The notes below the pieces were generated by a model that made no database searches, was not told the origin of the DNA, and saw only the letters and a list, made by a program, of their open reading frames with translations. Positions 55,000-63,354 of a stretch of 64,000 nucleotides of DNA are shown here, one piece after another (within the stretch, counting starts at the first letter, position 1; every line of letters begins with the position of its first letter). This DNA is from Streptomyces sp. NBC_01481 (lineage in GTDB: Bacteria; Actinomycetota; Actinomycetes; Streptomycetales; Streptomycetaceae), in NCBI RefSeq assembly GCF_026339995.1, contig NZ_JAPEPT010000006.1, forward strand, positions 1-64,000, given 5' to 3'. The position numbers and the translations under genes are program-made.

Positions 55000-55653
55000 A
55001 TGACGATCGAGGACTTCCGCCCGACACATGTCGTCCCCCAGGACGGACTGCCCGCCTGGGAGGCGCCGGACGGGTCCCGGCCGACCGAGCCGCTGGACCC
55101 GCTGCTGCCGGTACAACTTCTGGAGCGGCGCGGGGACTGGGGGCAGATCCTGTGCGCGAACGGCTGGTCGGCGTGGGTGGATGGCCGGCTGCTGGTCTCC
55201 GTACCGCAGGAACCCCCCGCGGCCGGACGGCCGATGGCCCGTACGGCGGATCCGCGGCCGCTCATGGCACGCGTCGAGGAGACTCTGGGCCAGTACCGCA
55301 GCGCGGCCGAGGACCTGGCGGCCGGACGGACGGACGGCGAGACCTTCCACCGCCGGACGCGGGGGCTGCGGGTGGGGATGGTCGTAGAAGGTGAGTCGGT
55401 ATGGCTGTACGACGCCGAGCACGAGCGGTGGGTCTACTGCGACGGGACACGGCTCAGGACGTACGCGACGCCGTCGGGGCCCGCAGCCGGGACATCGCCG
55501 TCGGGGACCGGTACCGCGGCGCCGGCGGAAACGACGCGAGTGGTCGGCCCGGGCGAGGTCGCGCCGGAGCCGGGCAGGGCGGAGGAGACCCGTCCCGTGC
55601 CGCCCGTCGGGGACTCCCCCGGCCATCCGCCCACGCGGCCCGGTGAGCCCTGA
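55000..55653 (+). CDS. SH3-like domain protein linked to the FHA-ABC/kinase cluster
   Basis: A 217-residue protein. Residues 10-65 look like a small bacterial SH3-type barrel (THVVPQDGLPAWEAPDG, VQLLERRGDWGQILCANGWSAWVDG). A helix (80-120) and a second strand pair (RVGMVVEGESVWLYDAEHERWVYC) follow, and the last 60 residues are Pro/Gly/Thr-rich. It lacks a signal peptide. It lies 14 nt after the FHA-ABC gene and its stop overlaps the kinase ATG (TGATG). It may be an adaptor or kinase substrate (inference). Confidence 0.72.
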   Translation: MTIEDFRPTHVVPQDGLPAWEAPDGSRPTEPLDPLLPVQLLERRGDWGQILCANGWSAWVDGRLLVSVPQEPPAAGRPMARTADPRPLMARVEETLGQYRSAAEDLAAGRTDGETFHRRTRGLRVGMVVEGESVWLYDAEHERWVYCDGTRLRTYATPSGPAAGTSPSGTGTAAPAETTRVVGPGEVAPEPGRAEETRPVPPVGDSPGHPPTRPGEP

Positions 55654-56672
55654 TGGCCGGTGCCCCCCGTGACGACGGCCTGCCCACCGGAAGGCCCTCC
55701 GAGCTGCTCGGCAAACAGATCGCGGGCTATCTCGTCGAGAGCGAGATCGGCCGCGGCGGCATGGCGGTCGTCTACCGCGCCAAGGACCTGCGGCTCGACC
55801 GCACCGTCGCGCTGAAACTGCTCGCCCCCGAACTCGCCCGCAACGACACCTTCCGCAAACGTTTCACGCACGAGTCACGGGTCGCCGCCGCCATCGACCA
55901 TCCCCACATCGTGCCGGTCTTCGAGGCCGGTGAGACCGACGGCATTCTCTACATCGCCATGCGCTTTGTCGCCGGACAGGATCTGCGCGCCCTCCTGGAC
56001 CGCAAGGGGCCGCTCTCGGTACGTGCGGCCGGCCGGATCGCCGCGCAGGTGGCGTCCGCGCTCGACGCCGCGCACGACCACGATCTGGTGCACCGGGACG
56101 TCAAACCGGGCAACATCCTGGTCGCGGCGGGCACGGACAGCGACCACCCCGAGCACGTCTACCTCACCGACTTCGGGCTGACGAAGAAGTCGCTGTCGCT
56201 GACCGGGTTCACCACGGTCGGCCAGTTCGTCGGGACCCTCGACTATGTGGCCCCGGAGCAGATCTCGGGCCGCCCGGTGGACGGCCGGTGCGACGTGTAC
56301 AGCCTGGCCTGTGTCGTCTACGAGATGATGGCGGGGGCCCCGCCCTTCCAGCGGGACGACGACATGGCGCTGTTGTGGGCCCATCAGTACGATCCCCCGC
56401 CGCCGCTGACCGAACGGCGCCCCGATCTCCCGGTCGCGGTCGACGGCGTACTGGCGCGGGCTCTCGCCAAGTCGCCCGACGAGCGCTACGACAGCTGCCT
56501 CGCGTTCGTGTCCGCACTGCGCCTCGCGGGCACCGTACGGGATGCGGGTGGCGGCCATCCGCCGACGCAGGTGGATGTCCGCGTGGCCAAGCCGGTTCAG
56601 GAACCCGGGCCGCCGCCGCTGCCGCCGCGCTGGGCGAGGCCGGTGTTCCCCGGGCTCGGGCCCGGTCTGTGA
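55653..56672 (+). CDS. Hanks-type serine/threonine protein kinase
   Basis: A 339-residue kinase. Residues 25-290 form the kinase domain: glycine loop GRGGMAVVY (33-41), K55 in VALK, HRDVKPGN with D149, and D173-F-G (DFG). An activation loop with Thr-rich sequence (LSLTGFTTVGQFVGTLDYVAPEQ) ends in APEQ. The C-terminal 45 residues are Pro-rich; there is no transmembrane helix or PASTA domain, so it is cytoplasmic. It is translationally coupled to the SH3-like gene and close to the FHA-ABC gene; FHA domains would read threonine phosphorylation by this kinase (inference). Confidence 0.95.
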   Translation: MAGAPRDDGLPTGRPSELLGKQIAGYLVESEIGRGGMAVVYRAKDLRLDRTVALKLLAPELARNDTFRKRFTHESRVAAAIDHPHIVPVFEAGETDGILYIAMRFVAGQDLRALLDRKGPLSVRAAGRIAAQVASALDAAHDHDLVHRDVKPGNILVAAGTDSDHPEHVYLTDFGLTKKSLSLTGFTTVGQFVGTLDYVAPEQISGRPVDGRCDVYSLACVVYEMMAGAPPFQRDDDMALLWAHQYDPPPPLTERRPDLPVAVDGVLARALAKSPDERYDSCLAFVSALRLAGTVRDAGGGHPPTQVDVRVAKPVQEPGPPPLPPRWARPVFPGLGPGL

Positions 56673-56691
56673 CGGCTCTCCGGCCGGCGGA

Positions 56692-57960
56692 TCAGACCTC
56701 GCCCCTGCGGTGCACGTGGGAGGCGAGCAGGCTGCCGAGGAAGCCGGTGACCAGTCCCCACAGGACGGCCAGGCCGAGCGCGGCCCACAGCTGCGGCTTC
56801 AGCGTCACCACTCCGCTCAGGCCGCCGGCGAGGTCGCCGATGCCCAGCAGGGACAGGCCGTAGCGAGCGTCGACCGGAACGAGGAGGCAGATGGTCAGCA
56901 CCGTGAGGGTCAGCCCCACGGCCATGTGAACGGCGTGCTGCCAGGCCCGCATCCGGGCAGGTGAACGCACGGCCATCACGAACGCGGCACCCAGCACCAG
57001 GACCGCGGCCACGACGACGAGCCACCACGCCCGCTCGTCGTAGTCGGCGAGCGAGCCGACATTGAGTGTGGAGTCCTCGGGCGTACGCAGAACCGAGTCG
57101 AGCACCTGCGGCATGGGCAGCCCGAAGGGGCCCTCGACCCGTCCCTCCCACGAGGCGCCGAGACCGAGAGTGAGGGCGAGCCAGACGAGGTTGGGCAGTC
57201 CGAGCAGGATCACGGCGAAGGTCTCGGCGGCGTGCCCCCTGGTCGCCGCGACGACGAGTCCGATGACCACTCCTACGACGACGTAGGCGAGCAGCAGCAC
57301 GACCATGGCGAAGGCGGCCGGGCGGACCGACTCCTGGAAACGCACCAGTCGGGCGGGGAGCGGAGCTTTGCGCGATACGAGCAGGGCGAGGACGAGGAGG
57401 CCCGCGAGCCAGACCAGGCCGAGGACGAGCGTGAGCGGGATGTCGGCGCGGAATCCGACCTGGGGCGAGGCGTCCAGCAGGTCGCCGATGTCGCCGATGG
57501 TGCCTTCGCCGAGCGGGATGTCGAAGGTGTGGCGGGCCAGGGCCGCGAGGCCGATGAGCGCCAGCGCCCACAGCGCCGCCACGCGGGCCGTCCAGCCGAC
57601 GAGTTCACGGGTCCCGGCGACGGCCCGGTTGCGCAGCGGCCGCAGAAAACCGGCGGCGATGACGAGGGCTCCGGCGAGGGTGACCGACAGCGGCAGCACA
57701 CTGAGGTCGGCCTGGGTGTCGGCGATGAATCCGGCGTCGCCCGAGAGTTCCACGGAGCCGCCGACGGCCATGACGACCACGGCCGCGGCGACGCTCCCGA
57801 AGGCGTTCCCGGGAAGGTCGGCGGCGCCGGCGGCCCACAGGCCGAGTGCGGCGGTGGCGTAGAGGGCGATCACCCCTGCGAGCACCGCCACCAGGGCGTC
57901 GCCCCAGCCGGGGGAGGCACGTGTCGTACGGCTCCGGCGGCCGGTCTCCTGGAAGCTCAC
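56692..57960 (-). CDS. streptophobe-type polytopic membrane protein
   Basis: A 422-residue protein with about ten membrane helices (for example WGDALVAVLAGVIALYATAALGLWAAG near 20, LVLGLVWLAGLLVLALLV near 180, and WWLVVVAAVLVLGAAFVMAV near 320). I recognise it as the actinobacterial 'streptophobe' family, function unknown. One conserved soluble loop follows the sixth helix (GASWEGRVEGPFGLPMPQVLD). It is divergent from the DUF6777 gene and converges on the kinase with a 19-bp gap. Confidence 0.78.
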   Translation of the reverse strand: MSFQETGRRSRTTRASPGWGDALVAVLAGVIALYATAALGLWAAGAADLPGNAFGSVAAAVVVMAVGGSVELSGDAGFIADTQADLSVLPLSVTLAGALVIAAGFLRPLRNRAVAGTRELVGWTARVAALWALALIGLAALARHTFDIPLGEGTIGDIGDLLDASPQVGFRADIPLTLVLGLVWLAGLLVLALLVSRKAPLPARLVRFQESVRPAAFAMVVLLLAYVVVGVVIGLVVAATRGHAAETFAVILLGLPNLVWLALTLGLGASWEGRVEGPFGLPMPQVLDSVLRTPEDSTLNVGSLADYDERAWWLVVVAAVLVLGAAFVMAVRSPARMRAWQHAVHMAVGLTLTVLTICLLVPVDARYGLSLLGIGDLAGGLSGVVTLKPQLWAALGLAVLWGLVTGFLGSLLASHVHRRGEV

Positions 57961-58088
57961 GCTGCCACGCTAAGCAGGGCTGCGGCGCCGCGCCCGCTGT
58001 GGTGGGCCGACCGCGTCGGCTTGCGGGCCGTCCAGGTGTGGAGCACACAATGGGCTCGGTATGCGTGATATTGAGCATTTTTCGTTTT

Positions 58089-58106
58089 TGCCAGCATTCA
58101 CTGGCA
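58089..58106. promoter_or_regulatory. short inverted repeat before the DUF6777 gene
   Basis: TGCCAG-CATTCA-CTGGCA is a 6+6-bp palindrome in a locally A/T-rich gap (TTTTTCGTTTTTG just before it), 70 bp before GTG 58176. It could be an operator for the DUF6777 or the divergent streptophobe gene; no -10/-35 is clear. Confidence 0.4.
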
Positions 58107-58175
58107 TCGCTGTGCCGAGTTTCCGGCGCTGACGCACTCCTGCGCCGGATATTCCTACGCTGGAAGGAAGGGCCT

Positions 58176-59402
58176 GTGAGCGCCCAACCGCCGTCGTCCG
58201 ACCGCCCCACAGGACCCCCGTCCGGCCCCCTCTCGGGCCCGACGCAGCAGAGCCCGACGCCTCCGCCCGGCACTCCCCCGGGACCTCCGACGGGTGGTGG
58301 CGGCTCCGGAGGAGGCGGCGGTGGACCGGGCGGTCCCGGAGGAGGCGGGCAGGCACAGGGCCCGGGCGGGGAGCCCGAACGCCCCTGGTGGCGGTCGGTC
58401 CCCAGAATCGCGACGATCGCCGCCGCGCTGGTCGCCGTCGTGGCGCTGACCCTTGTCCTGACGCGCCCCGGAGGAGGCGGCACGGCCGCGGCCGGGGAGA
58501 TCGTCAGAGACCCCGTCAACGCGGCGGGCGATGATCCGTACACGCCCCCGTCGACGGACAAGGAGCCCCCTCCCAAGGACCAGCCCGCCTCGCCGACGGG
58601 AACGCTGAGCGGCTCGGATGCCGGGGTGTACGGCGGAACACGGCAGGTGGCCAGTTGCAACGTGGAGAAACAGATCGGCTATCTCTCCGCGGCTCCGGCC
58701 AAGAACAGCGCGTTCGCCTCGGTCCTGGGCATCAGCCCCGGCCAGGTGCCCGGCTATCTGCGCTCGCTGACACCCCTTCGGCTCAGCTACGACACCCGGG
58801 TCACCAACCACGGCTACAAGGACGGAGGCCCCACCACGTATCAGTCGGTGCTGCAGGCGGGTACGGCCGTCCTCGTCGACGACCACGGCGTTCCGCGCGT
58901 GCGCTGCGCATGCGGCAATCCGCTGCAGGAGCCGAAAAAGGTGCAGGGCGACGCCCGGCTGACGGGCCCCACGTGGTCCGGCTTCCAGACCACGAAGGTG
59001 GTGCAGGTTCAGCCCTCCGTCACCGTGATCAACGTCTTTGTCGTCTTCGACCCGAACCAGGGGGACTGGTTCGTGCGGAAGTCCGGTGACCAGCACGGAC
59101 GCCACGACAAGAAGGTCCCGCCGCCCGTGACCCGGCCACCCACGTCGCCGTCCCCCAACACGTCCTCGCCGTCGTCGCCCTGCCCGCCCCCCGAAGAGCC
59201 CTCGCCCGGGTCGAGCAGCCCTTGCCCCCCGACGTCGCCTTCCTCGAAGCCCCCGTCGCCCGAGTCCCCCTCGTCCTCCTCGCCTTCATCGGAGCCGCCG
59301 TCGTCGGAACAACCGGAGTCGGGCGCGTCGTCCCCTGAGTCGCCCAGCGGCTCATCGGCCTCGCAGCCCGACGCGGCCTCCTCGCCCGCGCCTGTCAGCT
59401 AG
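58176..59402 (+). CDS. DUF6777-type membrane-anchored protein
   Basis: A 408-residue protein. Residues 1-70 are Pro/Gly-rich and disordered, followed by one transmembrane helix (IATIAAALVAVVALTLVL, about 83-100) and an outside domain of the DUF6777 kind: GVYGGTRQVASCNVEKQIGYL, LRSLTPLRLSYDTRVTNHGY, GTAVLVDDHGVPRVRCACGNPLQ and FNVF-like strands (VTVINVFVVFD). Two Cys pairs could bond. The last 100 residues are Pro/Ser/Glu repeats, wall-spanning in style. I chose GTG 58176 for GGAAGGAAGG upstream; the frame is open to 57846. Confidence 0.78.
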   Translation: MSAQPPSSDRPTGPPSGPLSGPTQQSPTPPPGTPPGPPTGGGGSGGGGGGPGGPGGGGQAQGPGGEPERPWWRSVPRIATIAAALVAVVALTLVLTRPGGGGTAAAGEIVRDPVNAAGDDPYTPPSTDKEPPPKDQPASPTGTLSGSDAGVYGGTRQVASCNVEKQIGYLSAAPAKNSAFASVLGISPGQVPGYLRSLTPLRLSYDTRVTNHGYKDGGPTTYQSVLQAGTAVLVDDHGVPRVRCACGNPLQEPKKVQGDARLTGPTWSGFQTTKVVQVQPSVTVINVFVVFDPNQGDWFVRKSGDQHGRHDKKVPPPVTRPPTSPSPNTSSPSSPCPPPEEPSPGSSSPCPPTSPSSKPPSPESPSSSSPSSEPPSSEQPESGASSPESPSGSSASQPDAASSPAPVS

Positions 59403-59422
59403 CGCGCAACCGCCAGGCGCCG

Positions 59423-60340
59423 CTACCCGAGTTCGAGCGTCGTGACGCCGAAGGTCCGCTCCGCGCGGATCTCGGGGACCGGCCCGGTGTACATGCGCAC
59501 GGTGTGCGAGCGCACTTCGAGACCGCGCGCCGTGGCCAGGGCGCCCGCGGCGCGCTGGGGTTCGGGGATGTCGATGGAGACCTCGTCCTCGGGCCCGAGA
59601 TGCGCGGTGAGGGCGTCGAAGAGCGCTTCGGCGTCCTCGGGCGTGTCGGCGAACAGCGGCCCGATGCGATGGCCGTCGCGGGCCTGGCGGATCACTCCGT
59701 AGCCAGTGATGTGTCCTTCGCGCAGGCGGGCGTAGGCGACATGTCCCGCCGCGGTGAGCCAGCGCGCGACGAAGGCACGCCGGTCGGCGGGGAAGCACTG
59801 CCGGTCGTACGCCGCGATCGCGTCGGCATGGGCAGCGGTGACGGGCACGACATCCGGCGCCGGGGCTGCAGACCGCTCGGGGCGGCCGCCGTAGCGGAGG
59901 GTGTCGTTGGCGGACTTGAACCCGGCGCGCATATAGGTGGGTTGCTGCTCGGGGACCGCGTCCAGTCCCACGGTGCGGGTCCCGGCGTGCGGGAAGGCGG
60001 CCCGCCAGGTCGCCAGGCCGAGGCCCTGCCGACGGTGGTCGGGGTGGACGAGGTAGTAGCCGAGGAAGGCGTACTGCTCCGAGTAGTTGACGATCGAGAC
60101 GGCGGACAGCGTGCGGTCGCCCAGGCGGCCGATGAAGAAGCCCGCGGGATCGGTGGGGTGGAAACAGGCCACGTCGCCGCGGCCGGGATTCCACCCCTCC
60201 TCGGCGGCCCACCCCGCCACCTGGTGCCAGTCCTCCAACGAGGCTGCGGTGACGGTGAGTCCGCCCGCGCCGCCGGGAGTGCTCCCGGCGGCGCGCTCGA
60301 CGGCGGCAGGTGACTGGGGGGCTTCGCCGAGGGGGTTCAT
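59423..60340 (-). CDS. GNAT-family N-acetyltransferase
   Basis: A 305-residue protein with two acetyltransferase-like halves. The first has the acetyl-CoA loop HRRQGLGLATWRAAF (about residues 102-116) after the strand GYYLVHPDH; the second half (GYGVIRQARDGHRIGP and following) is a degenerate GNAT or YitH-like domain. Substrate unknown. It lies 72 nt downstream of the APC permease on the same strand, so it may act on or after that substrate. Confidence 0.88.
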   Translation of the reverse strand: MNPLGEAPQSPAAVERAAGSTPGGAGGLTVTAASLEDWHQVAGWAAEEGWNPGRGDVACFHPTDPAGFFIGRLGDRTLSAVSIVNYSEQYAFLGYYLVHPDHRRQGLGLATWRAAFPHAGTRTVGLDAVPEQQPTYMRAGFKSANDTLRYGGRPERSAAPAPDVVPVTAAHADAIAAYDRQCFPADRRAFVARWLTAAGHVAYARLREGHITGYGVIRQARDGHRIGPLFADTPEDAEALFDALTAHLGPEDEVSIDIPEPQRAAGALATARGLEVRSHTVRMYTGPVPEIRAERTFGVTTLELG

Positions 60341-60412
60341 ACGTTCTTTCGTCCCTTCAGATGATGGCGGGTGCGGCCGCCGTGCGCGGCCTCGGGGTGG
60401 TTGTGCCGGCGC

Positions 60413-61951
60413 TCAGATCAGGTCCATGGCGGCCACTTCGTCGGGGCTGCCGTAGCTGACCGGCCCCTGGAAGCGTCGGCGGGCGGTGGCGAACCACCAC
60501 ACCGTGGCGATGAACAGCACCACTCCCAGTGCGATCGGCGCGTAGTTGAACGTCGTTCCGGTGATCGGAGAGACCTGGGGCAGCATGAACAGCACGCTGC
60601 TGAAGACGATCCAGGTCACGGCGATCACGCCCACCGGCTTGCCCCAACGGCCCAGGTTCCACGGTCCCGGCTGGAAGTCGTCGAGCCGCAGCCGCAGGAA
60701 GATCGGCACTCCGTAGGCGAGATAGAGCCCGACGACGTTGACGCTCACAATGGCGGTGAAAGCCGTGTGGGACCACCAGGCGGGAATGATCAGTGCCATG
60801 GAGCAGGCCGCGGCGAGCCACACCGCATTGACCGGTGTACGGGTCCGCAGGGACACCGAATGCCACCAACGGGAGCCGGGCATCGCCCCGTCGCGCGAGA
60901 AGGCGAAGATCTGGCGCGTATTGCTGGTCATGTTGGCGAGCCCGCAGAAGAGCATGGCGCCGATCACGATCAGCAGAAGCAACTTCGCCGTGCCCATGCC
61001 GAGCGCGTCGATGAGAATCTGCACCGGGGGCGCCGCGGCGCTCGCTTCGGCCGCGTAATCCTGGATCGCGTACACCAGGGCGAGCATGAGGATCAGCCCG
61101 GCGCCCGCGGAGTAGGAGATCGCCCGCATGATGCCCTTGGGCGTGTTGACCGTCGCCTTCACGGTCTCCTCGGACATGTGGAAACTGCCGTCGAAACCGG
61201 TGAAGGTCCAGCTGGTCACGAGCAGACCCAGCATTGCGGCGTAGATGCCATTGGTGAAACCAGTGTTGTTCGCGAAATGGGTGACGAACGAGGCCGACTG
61301 ATGGTGCGCCGGTTTCACGGTCAGGGCGACGACGATCACCACCATGCCGACCAGCAGCCACCACACGGAGATCCGGTTGAGGGCGGCGACCAGTTGCACC
61401 GTGTACGTGTTGGCCAGCGCCTGGAGGACCAGGATCACCGCCGTGATGAGCACCGTGCGCTGCGCCGTGACGTCGTAGCCCGGCCACTGCATGACTATGA
61501 ACGCCTGGATGAAGGTGGCCGCGGCGTAACCGGTCGCGGCGGTGCCGCCCACCTGGCCCACGAAGTTCAGCCAGCCCGTGTACCAGGACCAGGCTCCGCG
61601 GTGCCGCTTGGCGAGCTTGCCCGCGGAGAAGTACAGCGCGCCGCTCGTCGGGTAGGCGGAGGCGATTTCACCCATCGCCGCGCCGACGAACAGCACCATG
61701 ACCGACACGCCGATCCAGCCGAAGACAAGGATCCGCGGCCCGCCCGCGCCCATGCCGAAGCCGAACGCCGAGAAGATCCCGGAGATGATGTTGATGATGG
61801 TGAAGGAGATGGCGAAATTGTCGAACGCCCGGAATCTGCGGGTGAGTTTCCTGGGGTAGCCCATGGCGTGCAGTGTCGCGTCGTCGTCGAGGGTGACCGA
61901 CTCCGCATCCTGACGGTATTTCGAGCGAAGGACAGACGTACGCTCGGACAC
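60413..61951 (-). CDS. APC-family amino acid permease (GABA-permease-like)
   Basis: A 512-residue permease with about twelve helices. The first helix region has the APC pattern FAISFTIINIISGIFSAFGFGMGAGG (about 45-70), then GEIASAYPTSGALYFSAGKLA and FDGSFHMSEET. It most resembles GABA/choline-type amino acid permeases. I chose GTG 61951 because AGAAAGG lies 8 nt before it; ATG 61969 has no ribosome site. It is followed 72 nt later by a GNAT gene and preceded by an unknown gene on the same strand. Confidence 0.85.
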   Translation of the reverse strand: MSERTSVLRSKYRQDAESVTLDDDATLHAMGYPRKLTRRFRAFDNFAISFTIINIISGIFSAFGFGMGAGGPRILVFGWIGVSVMVLFVGAAMGEIASAYPTSGALYFSAGKLAKRHRGAWSWYTGWLNFVGQVGGTAATGYAAATFIQAFIVMQWPGYDVTAQRTVLITAVILVLQALANTYTVQLVAALNRISVWWLLVGMVVIVVALTVKPAHHQSASFVTHFANNTGFTNGIYAAMLGLLVTSWTFTGFDGSFHMSEETVKATVNTPKGIMRAISYSAGAGLILMLALVYAIQDYAAEASAAAPPVQILIDALGMGTAKLLLLIVIGAMLFCGLANMTSNTRQIFAFSRDGAMPGSRWWHSVSLRTRTPVNAVWLAAACSMALIIPAWWSHTAFTAIVSVNVVGLYLAYGVPIFLRLRLDDFQPGPWNLGRWGKPVGVIAVTWIVFSSVLFMLPQVSPITGTTFNYAPIALGVVLFIATVWWFATARRRFQGPVSYGSPDEVAAMDLI

Positions 61952-62022
61952 AATCGCAGCCTTTCTCATTGGGGGTGAGAGAACTGATCGGCTTCATTGA
62001 GGGGACAACTCGTGCGGCAATA

Positions 62023-62979
62023 TCAGGCCGCACTGGGAATGGGGAGCCCGCAGGAGCGTCTCGCTCGGGTCAACTGGTCCGCCGGGGCACCGAATGCACT
62101 CCACGGCATACGCGAGGCATAGGGTCCCATCGCCGTGAGCACCTCCCGGGCCTCGAATTCGCGCCTCGCCATGTAGAGCGCGTGGGCCAGATACGAGAGG
62201 TCGAGTACGGGAGTGAACCGGTAGTCGGTCACCCGGGGGAACCAGTTGTTGTAACTGCCCGTCGCAGCGGCCAGCCACTGGGGCTGTTCCCAGGTGCGGT
62301 CGGCCAGCAGGGCCGAGGCGTCGTAGTCCTCGACGAGGGCGACCAGCGGCAGCAGCCTCAACGCGGATGAGGCAGGGGCCCGGTGGCTGAGGAAGGAGGC
62401 GACGTCCCAGCGCGCACTCGCCGTCCCGCCGTGGCGGGTGAAGAAGAAGGCAAGGAATCGGTGGTGCGCCTCGCGGTGCCAGGGGTCGAGCCGGAGGATG
62501 TGGGCGAACAGCTGCCAGGGTCCCGGCGGCGCGGTCAGCAAGCCGTTGGGGGCCGGATCCCTGGGGCGCCTGAGGCGGGACAGGGCCAGTTGAGCAACCC
62601 ACGGAGTGGGGTCCTGCGGCAACATCTGCGCCGCCCGTTCGCTTGCCGCCTGCGCTATCCCGACGAGCGTTCCCGCCCGGCGGTCATGGGCATCGGCCAT
62701 CCGTAACGCCCGGAGCATCGCCACGCGCGCCCACAGCAGGGCCGATTCCGGGCCCGGCTCCTCGTCCAGCCACCGCTCGGCAAGATCGGAGTCCGCCGCC
62801 TCGGACGCCAGCACCAGGGAGCGATGGGCCCGCACTTCGAAATCGTGGCGCGCGTCCAGGAGGGCTTCGTGCGCGCTCAGGTACCGGCCTGCCTTCACAT
62901 CGATACAGGCCTGAGCCAACTGGCGGTCATCGGCAGCCGGATGCCAGACATACTGCCCCTCGAACGAGCCAGCAGCCAT
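62023..62979 (-). CDS. hypothetical helical-repeat protein
   Basis: A 318-residue protein without membrane helices. From about residue 15 to 200 it is largely helical with Ala/Leu/Trp-rich repeats (LAQACIDVKAGRYLSAHEALLDARHDF, ALLWARVAMLRALRMADAH), like a TPR or similar repeat scaffold; the C-terminal part has FTPVLDLSYLAHALYMARREFEARE. No family recognised with confidence. ATG 62979 was chosen since GGGGAGGGG lies just upstream; the frame is open to 63057. It may be co-transcribed with the APC permease 71 bp away. Confidence 0.68.
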   Translation of the reverse strand: MAAGSFEGQYVWHPAADDRQLAQACIDVKAGRYLSAHEALLDARHDFEVRAHRSLVLASEAADSDLAERWLDEEPGPESALLWARVAMLRALRMADAHDRRAGTLVGIAQAASERAAQMLPQDPTPWVAQLALSRLRRPRDPAPNGLLTAPPGPWQLFAHILRLDPWHREAHHRFLAFFFTRHGGTASARWDVASFLSHRAPASSALRLLPLVALVEDYDASALLADRTWEQPQWLAAATGSYNNWFPRVTDYRFTPVLDLSYLAHALYMARREFEAREVLTAMGPYASRMPWSAFGAPADQLTRARRSCGLPIPSAA

Positions 62980-63354
62980 GAACCCCTCCCCGCTCCTGCA
63001 GACGACACCACCCATGCACAGATTCCGGCCACGCAGAATTAGCCGGATCCCTTCCATTGATCCACGGCAGCGAGCACACCCTACTCACCAACAAGTCATA
63101 TCGAAAACAGCAGTCCGGTTGATCCACCGCCAACTCATTCAGGATTGCACTAACCGGACCGCAGTCTCTTTTACACCCCCAACTCGCGGGACATCCATAT
63201 GGCATATGCGCTTCTCCGTGAGATCTCCGGGCGGAATCCCGGTGCCCCGCCCGACGCCCCGAAGCGCCCGTGCACACTCCCTTGACAACGATGTCCATCA
63301 GTGGTCCAGTCCTCCAGGCCGTCGGCGCGCTGCCGCTGGAGGCGGCGCCGACGA
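62980..63354. other. gene-poor gap with an inverted repeat
   Basis: About 375 bp, lower in G+C than the window, with no supported gene. I see only GTCCGGTT (63113-63120) and AACCGGAC (63152-63159), a perfect 8-bp inverted repeat with a 31-nt spacer, roughly 135 bp upstream of the unknown gene. It could be a regulator site. Confidence 0.45.

Noticed and set aside
57232..58068. Gene on the plus strand opposite the streptophobe gene
   Set aside because: Antisense shadow rich in Asp/Glu/Gly/Arg; the minus-strand membrane protein is clearly real.
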